Shown here piece after piece: positions 8,302 to 15,428 of a stretch of DNA of 27,076 bases (its first letter is position 1; every line of letters starts with the position of its first letter). This stretch comes from Pelagibacteraceae bacterium TMED124. GTDB taxonomy: Bacteria; Pseudomonadota; Alphaproteobacteria; Pelagibacterales; Pelagibacteraceae. The translations under genes and the position numbers were made by a program. Under the pieces are notes generated by a model, which ran no database searches, had not been told where the DNA came from, and worked only from the letters and a program-made list of their open reading frames with translations. The DNA lies in the NCBI GenBank assembly GCA_002171275.2, contig NHFZ02000007.1, positions 1 through 27,076 of the forward strand, read 5' to 3'.

Positions 8302-9229
8302 TTTTGGTTATGCTTGTGTTAATATGCAATTGGCATATCCCGAAATATATCAAAATAGAAAATTAAATAGAATTTTTAGTTCTAGAACTATGATTAAAAA
8401 AACTTTTGAAACTAAAGGGTTAGTTTATGTTTCAGAAGTTGCACTTAAAAATTGTAAGGATTTATATAAAATACTTAAATGGAATAAAGCTAATAATTTT
8501 AATTTTTTCAGGATATCGTCTGATATTTTTCCATGGTCAAGTGAATATAGTTTAGGTGATCTTCCAGATTATTTAGAAATTAAAAAAATTCTATTTGATT
8601 CTGGGAAATTTGCCAAAAAAAATAATATGAGACTGACTGCTCATCCAGGTCCATTTAATGTTCTTACTTCGCCAAGTGAGAGGGTGGTAAAAAATTGTGT
8701 TCGTGATTTATCAGTAAATGGTGAAGTCTTTGACTTGATGAATCTTTCTCGGACTCCGTACAATAAAATTAACATTCATATTGGTGGAGCTTACAATGAT
8801 AAAAAGTCTGCTTTAACTCGATTCTGCAAAAATTATAAGCTTCTTCCAAAGTCTGTCCAAAAAAGGTTAACTGTTGAAAATGATGATAGAGAAACTCTTT
8901 ATAGCACCAAAGATCTTTTTTATGGTGTTTATAAAAAAATAGGAATTCCCATTGTTTTTGATTATCATCATCATAGCTTGTGTAATGGGGGGCAGACAGA
9001 GGAAGAAGCATTAAATTTAGCTATTTCAACTTGGGATGATATTAAGCCAGTAGTCCACTATTCTGAATCACGTAGTTTAGAAAAAAAAGATAAAAATATT
9101 AAGCCACAAGCTCATTCTGATTATGTTGTAAACTATATAAACACATACGGTATGGAATTAGATATTATGATTGAAGCAAAACATAAAGAGTTAGCTGTTT
9201 TGGATTATTTAAATAAGTACTATAAATAA
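8291..9229 (+). CDS. uvsE: UV-damage endonuclease UvsE/UVDE
   Basis: 312 residues, about the family length. The TIM-barrel signatures appear in order: FRISSDIFPWSSE, TAHPGPFNVLTSP, NIHIGGAYNDKKSALTRF, ENDDRETLYSTKDL, IPIVFDYHHHSLCNGG, VHYSESRS and AHSDYV. These supply the metal-binding His, Glu and Asp residues. UVDE nicks DNA 5' to cyclobutane dimers, (6-4) photoproducts and some abasic sites, opening an excision route that needs no UvrABC. The ATG at 8291 is chosen because GGAGG (8278-8282) sits 8 bases before it; a longer in-frame version from 8231 would have no ribosome site. It overlaps the SDR gene, and its stop codon overlaps the next start, indicating a tight operon. Confidence 0.93.
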   Translation: MSNNFGYACVNMQLAYPEIYQNRKLNRIFSSRTMIKKTFETKGLVYVSEVALKNCKDLYKILKWNKANNFNFFRISSDIFPWSSEYSLGDLPDYLEIKKILFDSGKFAKKNNMRLTAHPGPFNVLTSPSERVVKNCVRDLSVNGEVFDLMNLSRTPYNKINIHIGGAYNDKKSALTRFCKNYKLLPKSVQKRLTVENDDRETLYSTKDLFYGVYKKIGIPIVFDYHHHSLCNGGQTEEEALNLAISTWDDIKPVVHYSESRSLEKKDKNIKPQAHSDYVVNYINTYGMELDIMIEAKHKELAVLDYLNKYYK

Positions 9230-10686
9230 TGAAAACTATTTTAGTAACAGGAGCAACTGGCTATGTTGGAGGTCGACTTATCCCTAAATTAGTTGATTTA
9301 GGTTATAATGTTAGAGTTTTGGTTAGAAATTTTGAGCGATTAAAAAATAAAAGTTGGTACAATAAAGTTGAGGTTTTCAATGGTGATGTTTTAATAAAAA
9401 AATCACTTTCTGGTTTATTTAAAAATGTTGATACGGCCTATTATCTGATTCATAGCATGGAGGGCTATAAAGATTTTTCTGAAACAGATTTAATTGCTGC
9501 TAAAAATTTTTCAGAACAAAGCAAGGTTGAGGGTCTGAAAAAAATAATTTATTTAGGAGGCTTAGCTGATGAAACTAGTAATTTATCAAATCATTTGAAA
9601 TCTAGGCTAGAAACAGGAAAGGTGCTATCCAAAAGCGGTGTTGATGTAACTGAATTTAGAGCAAATGTGATTGTTGGTTCAGGGAGTTTGTCCTTTGAAA
9701 TGATAAGAAATTTAACTGAAAGAATACCGATTATGATTTGTCCCTATTGGGTTTATACAAAAACTCAGCCCATTGCAATTGGAAACGTTTTAGATTACCT
9801 TATACAGTCTTTAGATATTAAAATTCCTAAAAATAAAGTTATTGAAATTGGGGGAAAGAATGTTTTTACTTATGGAGATATGATTAAGCAGTATGCTCAG
9901 TCAAGAAACCTGATTCGATTTTTAATTCCTGTTCCAGTCCTAACACCAAAACTTTCTTCATATTGGGTACATTGGACAACGCCTTTATCAGCAAATATTA
10001 CTCGACCTCTTGTTGAAGGACTGAAAAATGAAAGCATTGTAAAAAGTAATGATGCCCTTAAATATTTTCCTGATATCAAGTTATTATCCTATAAAGAAGC
10101 TGTTGAATTAGCAATATCTAGGTTTAATGAAAAGTCTGTTGAAACTTCATGGTCAGACTCACTTACTTCAAGCAAAGGTAATGATAGTAAAGTTGCTGCC
10201 TATATCAAAGAAGGTATGATTATTGAAACTAGAAGGATTAATATAAACTCTAATAGCAGTAATGTTTTTGAATACATATGTTCTATTGGTGGAGAAAAAG
10301 GATGGTTGTATGCAGACTTTTTATGGATTGTTCGTGGTTATATAGATTTGTTATTTGGAGGAGTTGGTCTTAGAAGGGGACGAAGACATCCATTTAAATT
10401 AAAACAAGGAGATGCTTTAGATTTTTGGAGAGTAGAAAAAATAACAAAGAATAAATTACTTAGATTCAAAGCTGAGATGAAGCTACCAGGCCAAGCATGG
10501 CTAGAGTATAAAATTTTAAATAAAAAAAATAGCTGCCAATTAATACAAAAAGCATATTTTATGCCAACTGGTCTTTTAGGTTTAATTTACTGGTATACTC
10601 TTTATCCACTACATAAAATTATATTTAGAGGCTTGGTAAGAGCAATTAAGAAATCTGTTGAAAGTCATGAGTTTTATAAAGATTAA
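9229..10686 (+). CDS. NAD(P)-binding SDR fused to DUF2867 domain
   Basis: 485 residues. The first about 300 are an atypical extended SDR (TGATGYVGGRLIPKLVDLGY, then VDTAYYLIHSMEG and YLGGLADE). The last about 150 are the DUF2867 domain (EYICSIGGEKGWLYADFLW, GVGLRRGRRHPFKLKQGD, then LEYKILNKKN and ALIYWY-like hydrophobic strands). This fusion is a widespread bacterial family related to the NmrA/YwnB group; its substrate is unknown. The ATG overlaps the uvsE TAA (TAATG), so translation is coupled. Placement in a photoprotection operon suggests a role in membrane, pigment or quinone metabolism under light stress, but that is only association. Confidence 0.87.
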   Translation: MKTILVTGATGYVGGRLIPKLVDLGYNVRVLVRNFERLKNKSWYNKVEVFNGDVLIKKSLSGLFKNVDTAYYLIHSMEGYKDFSETDLIAAKNFSEQSKVEGLKKIIYLGGLADETSNLSNHLKSRLETGKVLSKSGVDVTEFRANVIVGSGSLSFEMIRNLTERIPIMICPYWVYTKTQPIAIGNVLDYLIQSLDIKIPKNKVIEIGGKNVFTYGDMIKQYAQSRNLIRFLIPVPVLTPKLSSYWVHWTTPLSANITRPLVEGLKNESIVKSNDALKYFPDIKLLSYKEAVELAISRFNEKSVETSWSDSLTSSKGNDSKVAAYIKEGMIIETRRININSNSSNVFEYICSIGGEKGWLYADFLWIVRGYIDLLFGGVGLRRGRRHPFKLKQGDALDFWRVEKITKNKLLRFKAEMKLPGQAWLEYKILNKKNSCQLIQKAYFMPTGLLGLIYWYTLYPLHKIIFRGLVRAIKKSVESHEFYKD

Positions 10687-10710
10687 AACAATAATTAGAT
10701 AAAATTATCA

Positions 10711-11175
10711 ATGAAGTATTGTCAATCGGTTAAAATAAAAAAAGTAGATTTTGATATTGTTAAATCCTCATTTCATAGGATTGACTTTGTGAGCTTTTTA
10801 ACATATTTACAGCCAGTAAAAATTTTAGAATGGTCAGGTATTAAAAATGGTTGTGTCGCTTATTTTAAGTTGTGGTTTTTTGGATGGAAAAAGCTAAAAG
10901 TAATACATAAAGATTATATTAATAATGATAGTCATTTAAAGTTTATTGATGAAGGTTTGGAGTTACCTTTGGGGTTGAGTTTTTGGCATCATACGCACAT
11001 TGTAGAAAATAATAAAAAATATATTACCATTAGGGATAATCTGATTTTCAGTCATAGTAATTATATGGTTGGTTTAATTATATACCCTTTTATGATTATT
11101 CCTATCATTTTAAGGCGAGTTCTATATAAGATTTATTTTAAAAAAAATAGTAACAATATTAAAGACCTTACTTGA
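10711..11175 (+). CDS. SRPBCC-like (START-fold) protein with C-terminal membrane helix
   Basis: 154 residues. Alternating strands with FHRIDFVSFLTYLQPVKILEW and the pair KLKVIHKDY...LKFIDEGLELPLGLSFWHHTHIVE look like the SRPBCC/polyketide-cyclase-like ligand-binding family. The end (MVGLIIYPFMIIPIILRRVL) is a single membrane helix followed by basic residues. It is the last gene of the uvsE operon, 24 bases after the SDR-DUF2867 gene. Its 3' end overlaps the photolyase 3' end by 8 bases on the opposite strand, so the two operons converge without room for a separate terminator. Family assignment is moderate; the ligand is unknown. Confidence 0.68.
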   Translation: MKYCQSVKIKKVDFDIVKSSFHRIDFVSFLTYLQPVKILEWSGIKNGCVAYFKLWFFGWKKLKVIHKDYINNDSHLKFIDEGLELPLGLSFWHHTHIVENNKKYITIRDNLIFSHSNYMVGLIIYPFMIIPIILRRVLYKIYFKKNSNNIKDLT

Positions 11176-12535
11176 TATTGTTATAAGCTTGAAGAGAATT
11201 CTGTCTAGATTGTTTATAATCTATTATTGGATCCGGGTAATTTACTTTTAAGTTTGACTCTTTAGGAGTTTGAAGATTTTTTTTAGAGATATTTTTTAGT
11301 TCTGGTAAATATTTCAAAGTATATATGCCTTCACTGTCAAATTTGTATCCTTGAAGAATGGGATTAAATATTCTAAAATAAGGTGCAGCATCAGCTCCAG
11401 TTCCTGCAACCCATTGCCAGCTAGCTATATTAGAAGCATAGTCAGCATCTACTAAACAATCCCAAAACCATTGTTCTCCTTTTCTCCAGTCAATTAGTAG
11501 ATTTTTTACTAAAAAAGAGCCTACGACCATTCTAATTCTATTATGAATAAAACCTGTTTCCCATAATTCTTTCATGCCGGCATCAATTATAGGAAAACCA
11601 GTTGCTCCTTTTTTCCAAGCTTCAAAATTAGTTTTTGAATTATTCCATTCAAACGAGTCAAATTTAGATTGAAAGTTATCATATTCCATATATGGAAAAT
11701 GGTATAATAAGTAATAAGAAAATTCTCTCCATCCAAGTTCAGATTTGTAGTGTTCAACATTATTGTTGTAATCTAGTTTTTGAAGTTCCCACCACATACG
11801 ATGGATGCTTATCATTCCAAATCTAATATATGGAGACATGCTAGAATTTTTGTTAAGATAAGGGAAGTCTCGCTTTATCTTATATTCATTTACAGAGTTC
11901 TCAATGAATAATTTGAAATTTTTCATTGCATCTCTTTCTGATATTCTCCAATGTTTATTTAATTTTTTATGCCAATCAAACTTTGGCAATAAATCAAGCT
12001 TATCCAGAGAAGTTTCATTTTCAATAGATGCGAAATTAAGTTTATTTGGCTGTCCTAATGGTTTGTCAGGTTCTTCGAACTGCTGTAAGCATCCCTTTCG
12101 GTAAAATGGAGAAAAAACTTTGTAAGGAGTCATGTCCTTCTTTAAAATGGTTTTAGGCTCCCAAAGTAAACTACAATTATATAACTCTAAGTCTATTCCT
12201 AGTTTATTTGCAAACACTGATATTTTTTTTTGGAGATTGATTTCATCTGGAGTGAAAGTTTTTTCCATAAAAATTTTACTAATATTATACTTTGATTTTA
12301 GTTCGGATATAATCTCCAAACTATTGCCCCGATAATATTGCAAATTATTGTTTAAACATGTGTTTAGACTGTTTAAGGCATGGTGAAGCCAGTATTTTGA
12401 TGCAGATCCAATCTTTTTTTTGATATTGAAATTGTCATCTATATATATAGGAATGATGTCAGTTTCTTTTGAAGCATAATAAAGTGCAGGATTATCGTTC
12501 AATCTAAGATTATTTTTGAATATAACTAAATTCAT
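11168..12535 (-). CDS. phr: Deoxyribodipyrimidine photolyase (class I CPD-type, cryptochrome/photolyase family)
   Basis: 455 residues. An N-terminal alpha/beta antenna domain (VIFKNNLRLNDNPALYYA) is followed by the FAD domain. Signatures include MSPYIRFGMISIHRMWWEL, LGWREFSYYLLYHFPYME, GATGFPIIDAGMKELWETG, HNRIRMVVGSFLVKNLLIDW and WQWVAGTGADAAPYFRIFNP. The family's electron-transfer tryptophans appear to be present. It repairs cyclobutane dimers using blue or near-UV light. An in-frame TTG at 12538 directly follows the upstream gene's stop, but the ATG at 12535 is preferred. It is the last gene of the minus-strand operon that starts at operator 2. DASH-type is unlikely, and (6-4) specificity cannot be excluded by eye. 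Confidence 0.95.
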   Translation of the reverse strand: MNLVIFKNNLRLNDNPALYYASKETDIIPIYIDDNFNIKKKIGSASKYWLHHALNSLNTCLNNNLQYYRGNSLEIISELKSKYNISKIFMEKTFTPDEINLQKKISVFANKLGIDLELYNCSLLWEPKTILKKDMTPYKVFSPFYRKGCLQQFEEPDKPLGQPNKLNFASIENETSLDKLDLLPKFDWHKKLNKHWRISERDAMKNFKLFIENSVNEYKIKRDFPYLNKNSSMSPYIRFGMISIHRMWWELQKLDYNNNVEHYKSELGWREFSYYLLYHFPYMEYDNFQSKFDSFEWNNSKTNFEAWKKGATGFPIIDAGMKELWETGFIHNRIRMVVGSFLVKNLLIDWRKGEQWFWDCLVDADYASNIASWQWVAGTGADAAPYFRIFNPILQGYKFDSEGIYTLKYLPELKNISKKNLQTPKESNLKVNYPDPIIDYKQSRQNSLQAYNNIK

Positions 12536-12538
12536 CAA

Positions 12539-12931
12539 TTATACTGGAGCGTTTATCATTGTAAAGCTGTCAGCGTAAAATGTGTTTTTATATAGCTTTC
12601 CAATCACATATGCGAATCTAAACGCATTGCAGACACCATAGATATTGTGCAAATCTTTATGGCTTTCTTGGCAACCTTTTTCGATGCACGATTTTTCATT
12701 AACTAGGACACCTACACTACAATTTTTGTCACCGTTTTTTCCAAGGTTACATTTGTTACATGATGAAATAACAAAACCTTCAATCTTTTCATTTTTGGAA
12801 AATTCATTTACAAAATTTGAAAGTTTTTTTGTTTTATCAACGTTATTTTTGATTTGGTAACCACCACATCCTGCTTCAAGATTTGAAACTAATATTAGAG
12901 CTGCGGTTGATAAAGTAATTAGTAGTTTCAT
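12539..12931 (-). CDS. Secreted cysteine-rich protein, DUF6370-like
   Basis: 130 residues with a clear signal peptide (MKLLITLSTAALILVSNLEA) and CGGYQIKNN just after it. The middle has CNKCNLGKNGDKNCSVGVLV and the end has SHKDLHNIYGVCNAFRFAYV. This CxxC...C...H...GxCNAxR layout resembles the periplasmic DUF6370 family of Bacteroidota; that link rests on pattern memory. Eight Cys after the predicted cleavage point suggest disulfides or a metal site. AAGGAA precedes the ATG at good distance. It lies 11 bases after the Lon-N gene and directly before phr, so it is part of the photolyase operon. Function unknown, with periplasmic redox or metal handling possible. Confidence 0.7.
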   Translation of the reverse strand: MKLLITLSTAALILVSNLEAGCGGYQIKNNVDKTKKLSNFVNEFSKNEKIEGFVISSCNKCNLGKNGDKNCSVGVLVNEKSCIEKGCQESHKDLHNIYGVCNAFRFAYVIGKLYKNTFYADSFTMINAPV

Positions 12932-12942
12932 TAGATTTCCTT

Positions 12943-13542
12943 TTAATTATAAAATTCTTTTTTCAATTTTACATCATTATTGACATTTTTTGATAAACTA
13001 TCTAAAAAATTATTAATAAATTTTAATCTAGATTTTTCATCTTTAAGATTCAAAAAAATCTGTTTTATTTCTCGTGGCAAAACAACATTTTTTACAAAAT
13101 CAAAAGAAATGTTTTTTTTAAGTTCATTCTGAAAATTCATATTTGGATTTATTGACATTAAAATTTTGAGATATTTATCTAAAGTTTTTTCAAGATATTT
13201 TTTATTTATCAAACTATAATCTTCAGTGAAATACTCAACATCAGCGTACCACAAGTCTTCGTTCTTATGCAATCTTTTAATTTTAAACCTTTCATCTCCC
13301 TTACACATTAGGTCATATTTGCCATTAGTATATTTTTTTAAGACTTTTTCGATCGATATTGAGCAACCTACTTTTTCCATCAAATCATTTTTTATAAATA
13401 CAATACCAAATTCAGTGTCTTGATTAATGCAATCATCTACCATTTTCTTATAACGTTTTTCAAAAATATGTAATGGTATTTGCTCTTTTGGAAGAACGAC
13501 CATGTTTAAAGGAAATAGAGGTATTTTTTTTAATTTAGTCAT
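12943..13542 (-). CDS. Lon N-terminal (LON substrate-binding) domain protein
   Basis: 199 residues. The opening (KIPLFPLNMVVLPKEQIPLH then IFEKRYKKMVDDC) and the segments EFGIVFIKND, VGCSISIEKVLKKYTNGKYD and GDERFKIKRL match the stand-alone LON substrate-binding domain. There is no AAA+ or protease domain, so it is not a Lon protease. Such proteins are usually thought to bind unfolded substrates or act as adaptors. The ATG overlaps the end of the VOC gene by 8 bases. A Lon-N protein inside a photolyase operon is a recurrent but unexplained arrangement; a role in protein quality control after photodamage is inference. Confidence 0.88.
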   Translation of the reverse strand: MTKLKKIPLFPLNMVVLPKEQIPLHIFEKRYKKMVDDCINQDTEFGIVFIKNDLMEKVGCSISIEKVLKKYTNGKYDLMCKGDERFKIKRLHKNEDLWYADVEYFTEDYSLINKKYLEKTLDKYLKILMSINPNMNFQNELKKNISFDFVKNVVLPREIKQIFLNLKDEKSRLKFINNFLDSLSKNVNNDVKLKKEFYN

Positions 13543-13849
13543 TTTTCTTTGATTGGTATGTTATAAGTTCAATAAAATTTGAATTGTTATCTTTTATATA
13601 TTTTGAGATTGAGCCATCTCTGTGCACAATAGTATTCCCTTTTTGCTCAACATCATCATCCAATATAGCAAAATGTGCTGGATGCTGATCGTTTGTAACA
13701 AGTGCTAGTCTTGTATTTTTAAATTCTATAAACGCCCAAGTTGTGTCGCTATAAATTTCTTTGCAATTGAAATTATTTACATACCAATCTAGAGATTTCT
13801 TTATGTCTTTTACTTGTATTGCAATATGGTCGATAGTATCAAGTTTCAT
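13535..13849 (-). CDS. VOC (glyoxalase/bleomycin-resistance fold) family protein
   Basis: 104 residues, a single VOC module set. LDTIDHIAIQVKDIKKSLDW is the classic first strand-helix with its His. ARLALVTNDQHPAHFAILD-like strands follow (seen as TRLALVTNDQHPAHFAI), and the C-terminal GSISKYIKDNNSNFIELITY ends with the metal-ligand Glu position. Enzymes of the fold include glyoxalases, dioxygenases and isomerases, so the reaction cannot be named. It overlaps the membrane-protein stop by 4 bases (ATGA) and the Lon-N start by 8, so it is translated as part of the photolyase operon. Confidence 0.85.
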   Translation of the reverse strand: MKLDTIDHIAIQVKDIKKSLDWYVNNFNCKEIYSDTTWAFIEFKNTRLALVTNDQHPAHFAILDDDVEQKGNTIVHRDGSISKYIKDNNSNFIELITYQSKKND

Positions 13850-14283
13850 AATAATTGTGCTTCATTGTTTTTGATTAAAATTAATATCATTAAAATAAGT
13901 TTTATTATCCAAAAAAATGTTCTGATCCAATTAGAATATATAAGCTCTTTGATATTTTTAGTGTTTTTAATACCGCTAATACAATTGTGTAATGGTACTT
14001 GAATTAAAAATGTGCTAAGCCATACTATCATAAGTGCAAAGAATAGCATTTGAGCATAAATAGAATAATAAAAATTAAATAATATGTAAAAGGTTATAAA
14101 TACCTCAACTATCATTAGTGGTATAACTATTATTGATATGCGGTTTGTGTATAGAGAATGATAGTTAGAAAAAGATTGTTTAGGTACTTTTAAAAATAAA
14201 GGATAACTAACGAGTTGAGTAACTATAATCACACCTATTAAAATGGAATTAATAATTATACCAAATAATAAAAAACTATACAT
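13846..14283 (-). CDS. Four-helix integral membrane protein of unknown function
   Basis: 145 residues from the ATG at 14283 (MYSFLLFGIIINSILIGVII). Four hydrophobic segments are visible. The first loop has TQLVSYPLFLKVPKQSFSNY followed by HSLYTNRISIIVIPLM, a motif that I associate with uncharacterised small membrane proteins beside photolyase genes. The loop QVPLHNCISGI precedes the last helix. DUF1772-like membership is possible. A TTG at 14301 is in frame but lies inside the leader hairpin. The ATG at 14283 has GAGGGG (14299-14294) 10 bases upstream, and that ribosome site is itself held in the hairpin stem. It is the first gene of the photolyase operon. Confidence 0.75.
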   Translation of the reverse strand: MYSFLLFGIIINSILIGVIIVTQLVSYPLFLKVPKQSFSNYHSLYTNRISIIVIPLMIVEVFITFYILFNFYYSIYAQMLFFALMIVWLSTFLIQVPLHNCISGIKNTKNIKELIYSNWIRTFFWIIKLILMILILIKNNEAQLL

Positions 14284-14369
14284 AAAGGACGAGCCCCTCA
14301 ATTAGTAGCTTATTTGCCCAACTGGTTCGACGAGAGGAGACTAATAAGCCCAAAACAGAGAGGAGCTCG
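14284..14369 (-). promoter_or_regulatory. Structured leader 2 sequestering the ribosome site of the photolyase operon
   Basis: On the minus-strand RNA, CGAGCUCCUC (14369-14360) pairs with GAGGGGCUCG (14299-14290) over 10 bp with one G-U. The 3' arm is the only ribosome-site-like sequence for the ATG at 14283. Inside, GCUUAUU (14349-14343) pairs with AAUAAGC (14314-14308), and the loop between them has a second CUCCUC (14339-14334). Either CUCCUC could pair with GAGGGG, so alternative folds are possible. A TACACT -10 candidate lies at 14383-14378. No U-tract is present. The layout parallels leader 1 although the sequences differ. Confidence 0.58.
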
Positions 14370-14389
14370 CTAGGTACAGTGTATTTTTG

Positions 14390-14456
14390 CACGTTTTGCA
14401 TGTTTTAATATACATGCATTTAGATTTACATACAATAAAAATGTGCAATACGTGCA
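14390..14456. promoter_or_regulatory. Operator 2, bipartite inverted TGCACGTTT repeats between the photolyase operon and the regulator gene
   Basis: The left block CACGTTTTGCATGTTTTAAT (14390-14409) is identical to 7210-7229. The right block ATGTGCAATACGTGCA (14441-14456) is the inverted, slightly diverged copy. The outer edges are 67 bp apart, as in operator 1. An additional ATATACATGCAT (14408-14419) lies between the blocks. The element sits 42 bases before the regulator ATG and next to the leader of the photolyase operon, as expected for an autoregulated divergent control region. Confidence 0.78.
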
Positions 14457-14497
14457 AAAAAGCTTGATTGAATAAAACGATATTGCTACCTTATAGT

Positions 14498-15361
14498 ATG
14501 GCTAAAAATTATTTAAATACAAATCAACTAGCAGATTTATTTAAAGTTGACAATTCAACGATAAGAAGATGGACGATGTCTGGGAAACTTAGCTGCTCTT
14601 CATCTGTAGGTGGGCACAGAAAGTTTTCATATAGAGACATACTATCTTTCGTAAATAGTAGTTCAAGTAAAGTCAAGTTAAATTTAAATACAATAAACAA
14701 TACTGATGTCAAAAATAAATTGATTGAATATCCTGACCAGATAGCAATTAATAGTTTAAATAGATCTTCTGAAAAAATTGATTCACTGATATTTAAATTG
14801 TATATGGAAGGTATAAATTTGTCAGAAATTTTTGATAATTATATAGATAAAAGCTTAGATATTATTCAGCAAAAACTTGATAAAAAAGAAATATCTATAG
14901 CGGAAGAGCACATTGCTAGAAAACAAATTTCACTTTCACTAAACAACTTTAGAAATACTATACATAAAAACACGGAATCAAGCAGAAGAGCTTTATGTTT
15001 AAATCTTGAGAATGATATTCCTGATCTTGCTATTGATATGATTCAAATTATTTTAGAATCAAATTCTTTTTCAGTCCATAATGCGGGGTCTAATACATCC
15101 TTAACTGATATAAAGCTTTTAATTGAAAAAAGTAATTTTGATTCAATTTTTATCTACTTATGTAGTCGACAATGTTGTACATCAACAGTGGAAACTAATC
15201 TTTCAAAAAGTATAGATGATATTAATAAAATTTCTAGAATCTGTTTAGATAGCAAAATTAATTTAAATATTGGTGGTCCAGCCACAAAAGCTATAATTAA
15301 AGAAATTCCTTCTGGATTTAAATCATTTGAAAAATTTTCTGAAATCACAAGTTTAATTTAA
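14498..15361 (+). CDS. MerR-type transcriptional regulator of CarH/LitR architecture
   Basis: 287 residues from ATG 14498; a TTG at 14468 would add ten residues. No ribosome site is seen at either start, so a nearly leaderless mRNA is possible. The N-terminus is a MerR winged helix (NTNQLADLFKVDNSTIRRW, VGGHRKFSYRDI). A helical domain follows with ISIAEEHIARKQIS, matching the EH of the CarH Wx9EH signature. A Rossmann-like C-terminal domain starts at RALCLNLENDIPDLAIDMIQ. CarH/LitR proteins bind adenosylcobalamin and release DNA in light. Here the Trp position is Leu127, and the lower-ligand His of the ExHxxG loop seems to be Pro175. A CSRQCCTST cysteine cluster lies near residue 222. It faces operator 2 and is the likely regulator of both operators. 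Confidence 0.82.
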   Translation: MAKNYLNTNQLADLFKVDNSTIRRWTMSGKLSCSSSVGGHRKFSYRDILSFVNSSSSKVKLNLNTINNTDVKNKLIEYPDQIAINSLNRSSEKIDSLIFKLYMEGINLSEIFDNYIDKSLDIIQQKLDKKEISIAEEHIARKQISLSLNNFRNTIHKNTESSRRALCLNLENDIPDLAIDMIQIILESNSFSVHNAGSNTSLTDIKLLIEKSNFDSIFIYLCSRQCCTSTVETNLSKSIDDINKISRICLDSKINLNIGGPATKAIIKEIPSGFKSFEKFSEITSLI

Positions 15362-15410
15362 CGTCATATTACATGTAAAATTTTGTAATCAAACTTTAAT
15401 TTAATTTATT

Positions 15411-15422
15411 ATGCATGTATAT
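15411..15422 (+). promoter_or_regulatory. Possible regulator half-site before the KAS III gene
   Basis: ATGCATGTATAT here is the exact reverse complement of ATATACATGCAT at 14408-14419 in operator 2. It lies 6 bases before the GTG of the KAS III-like gene. A TTACATGTAA palindrome is also present at 15369-15378. A 12-base AT-rich match can arise by chance, so this is only suggestive. Confidence 0.3.
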
Positions 15423-15428
15423 TAACTT

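Noticed and set aside
11168..11175. The 3' overlap of the photolyase and SRPBCC genes as an antisense regulatory device
   Set aside because: An 8-base convergent overlap is common in compact genomes and no further structure is visible.
14290..14369. Rho-independent terminator
   Set aside because: The stem has a long structured loop and no T-run follows on either strand; it lies at the 5' end of an operon.
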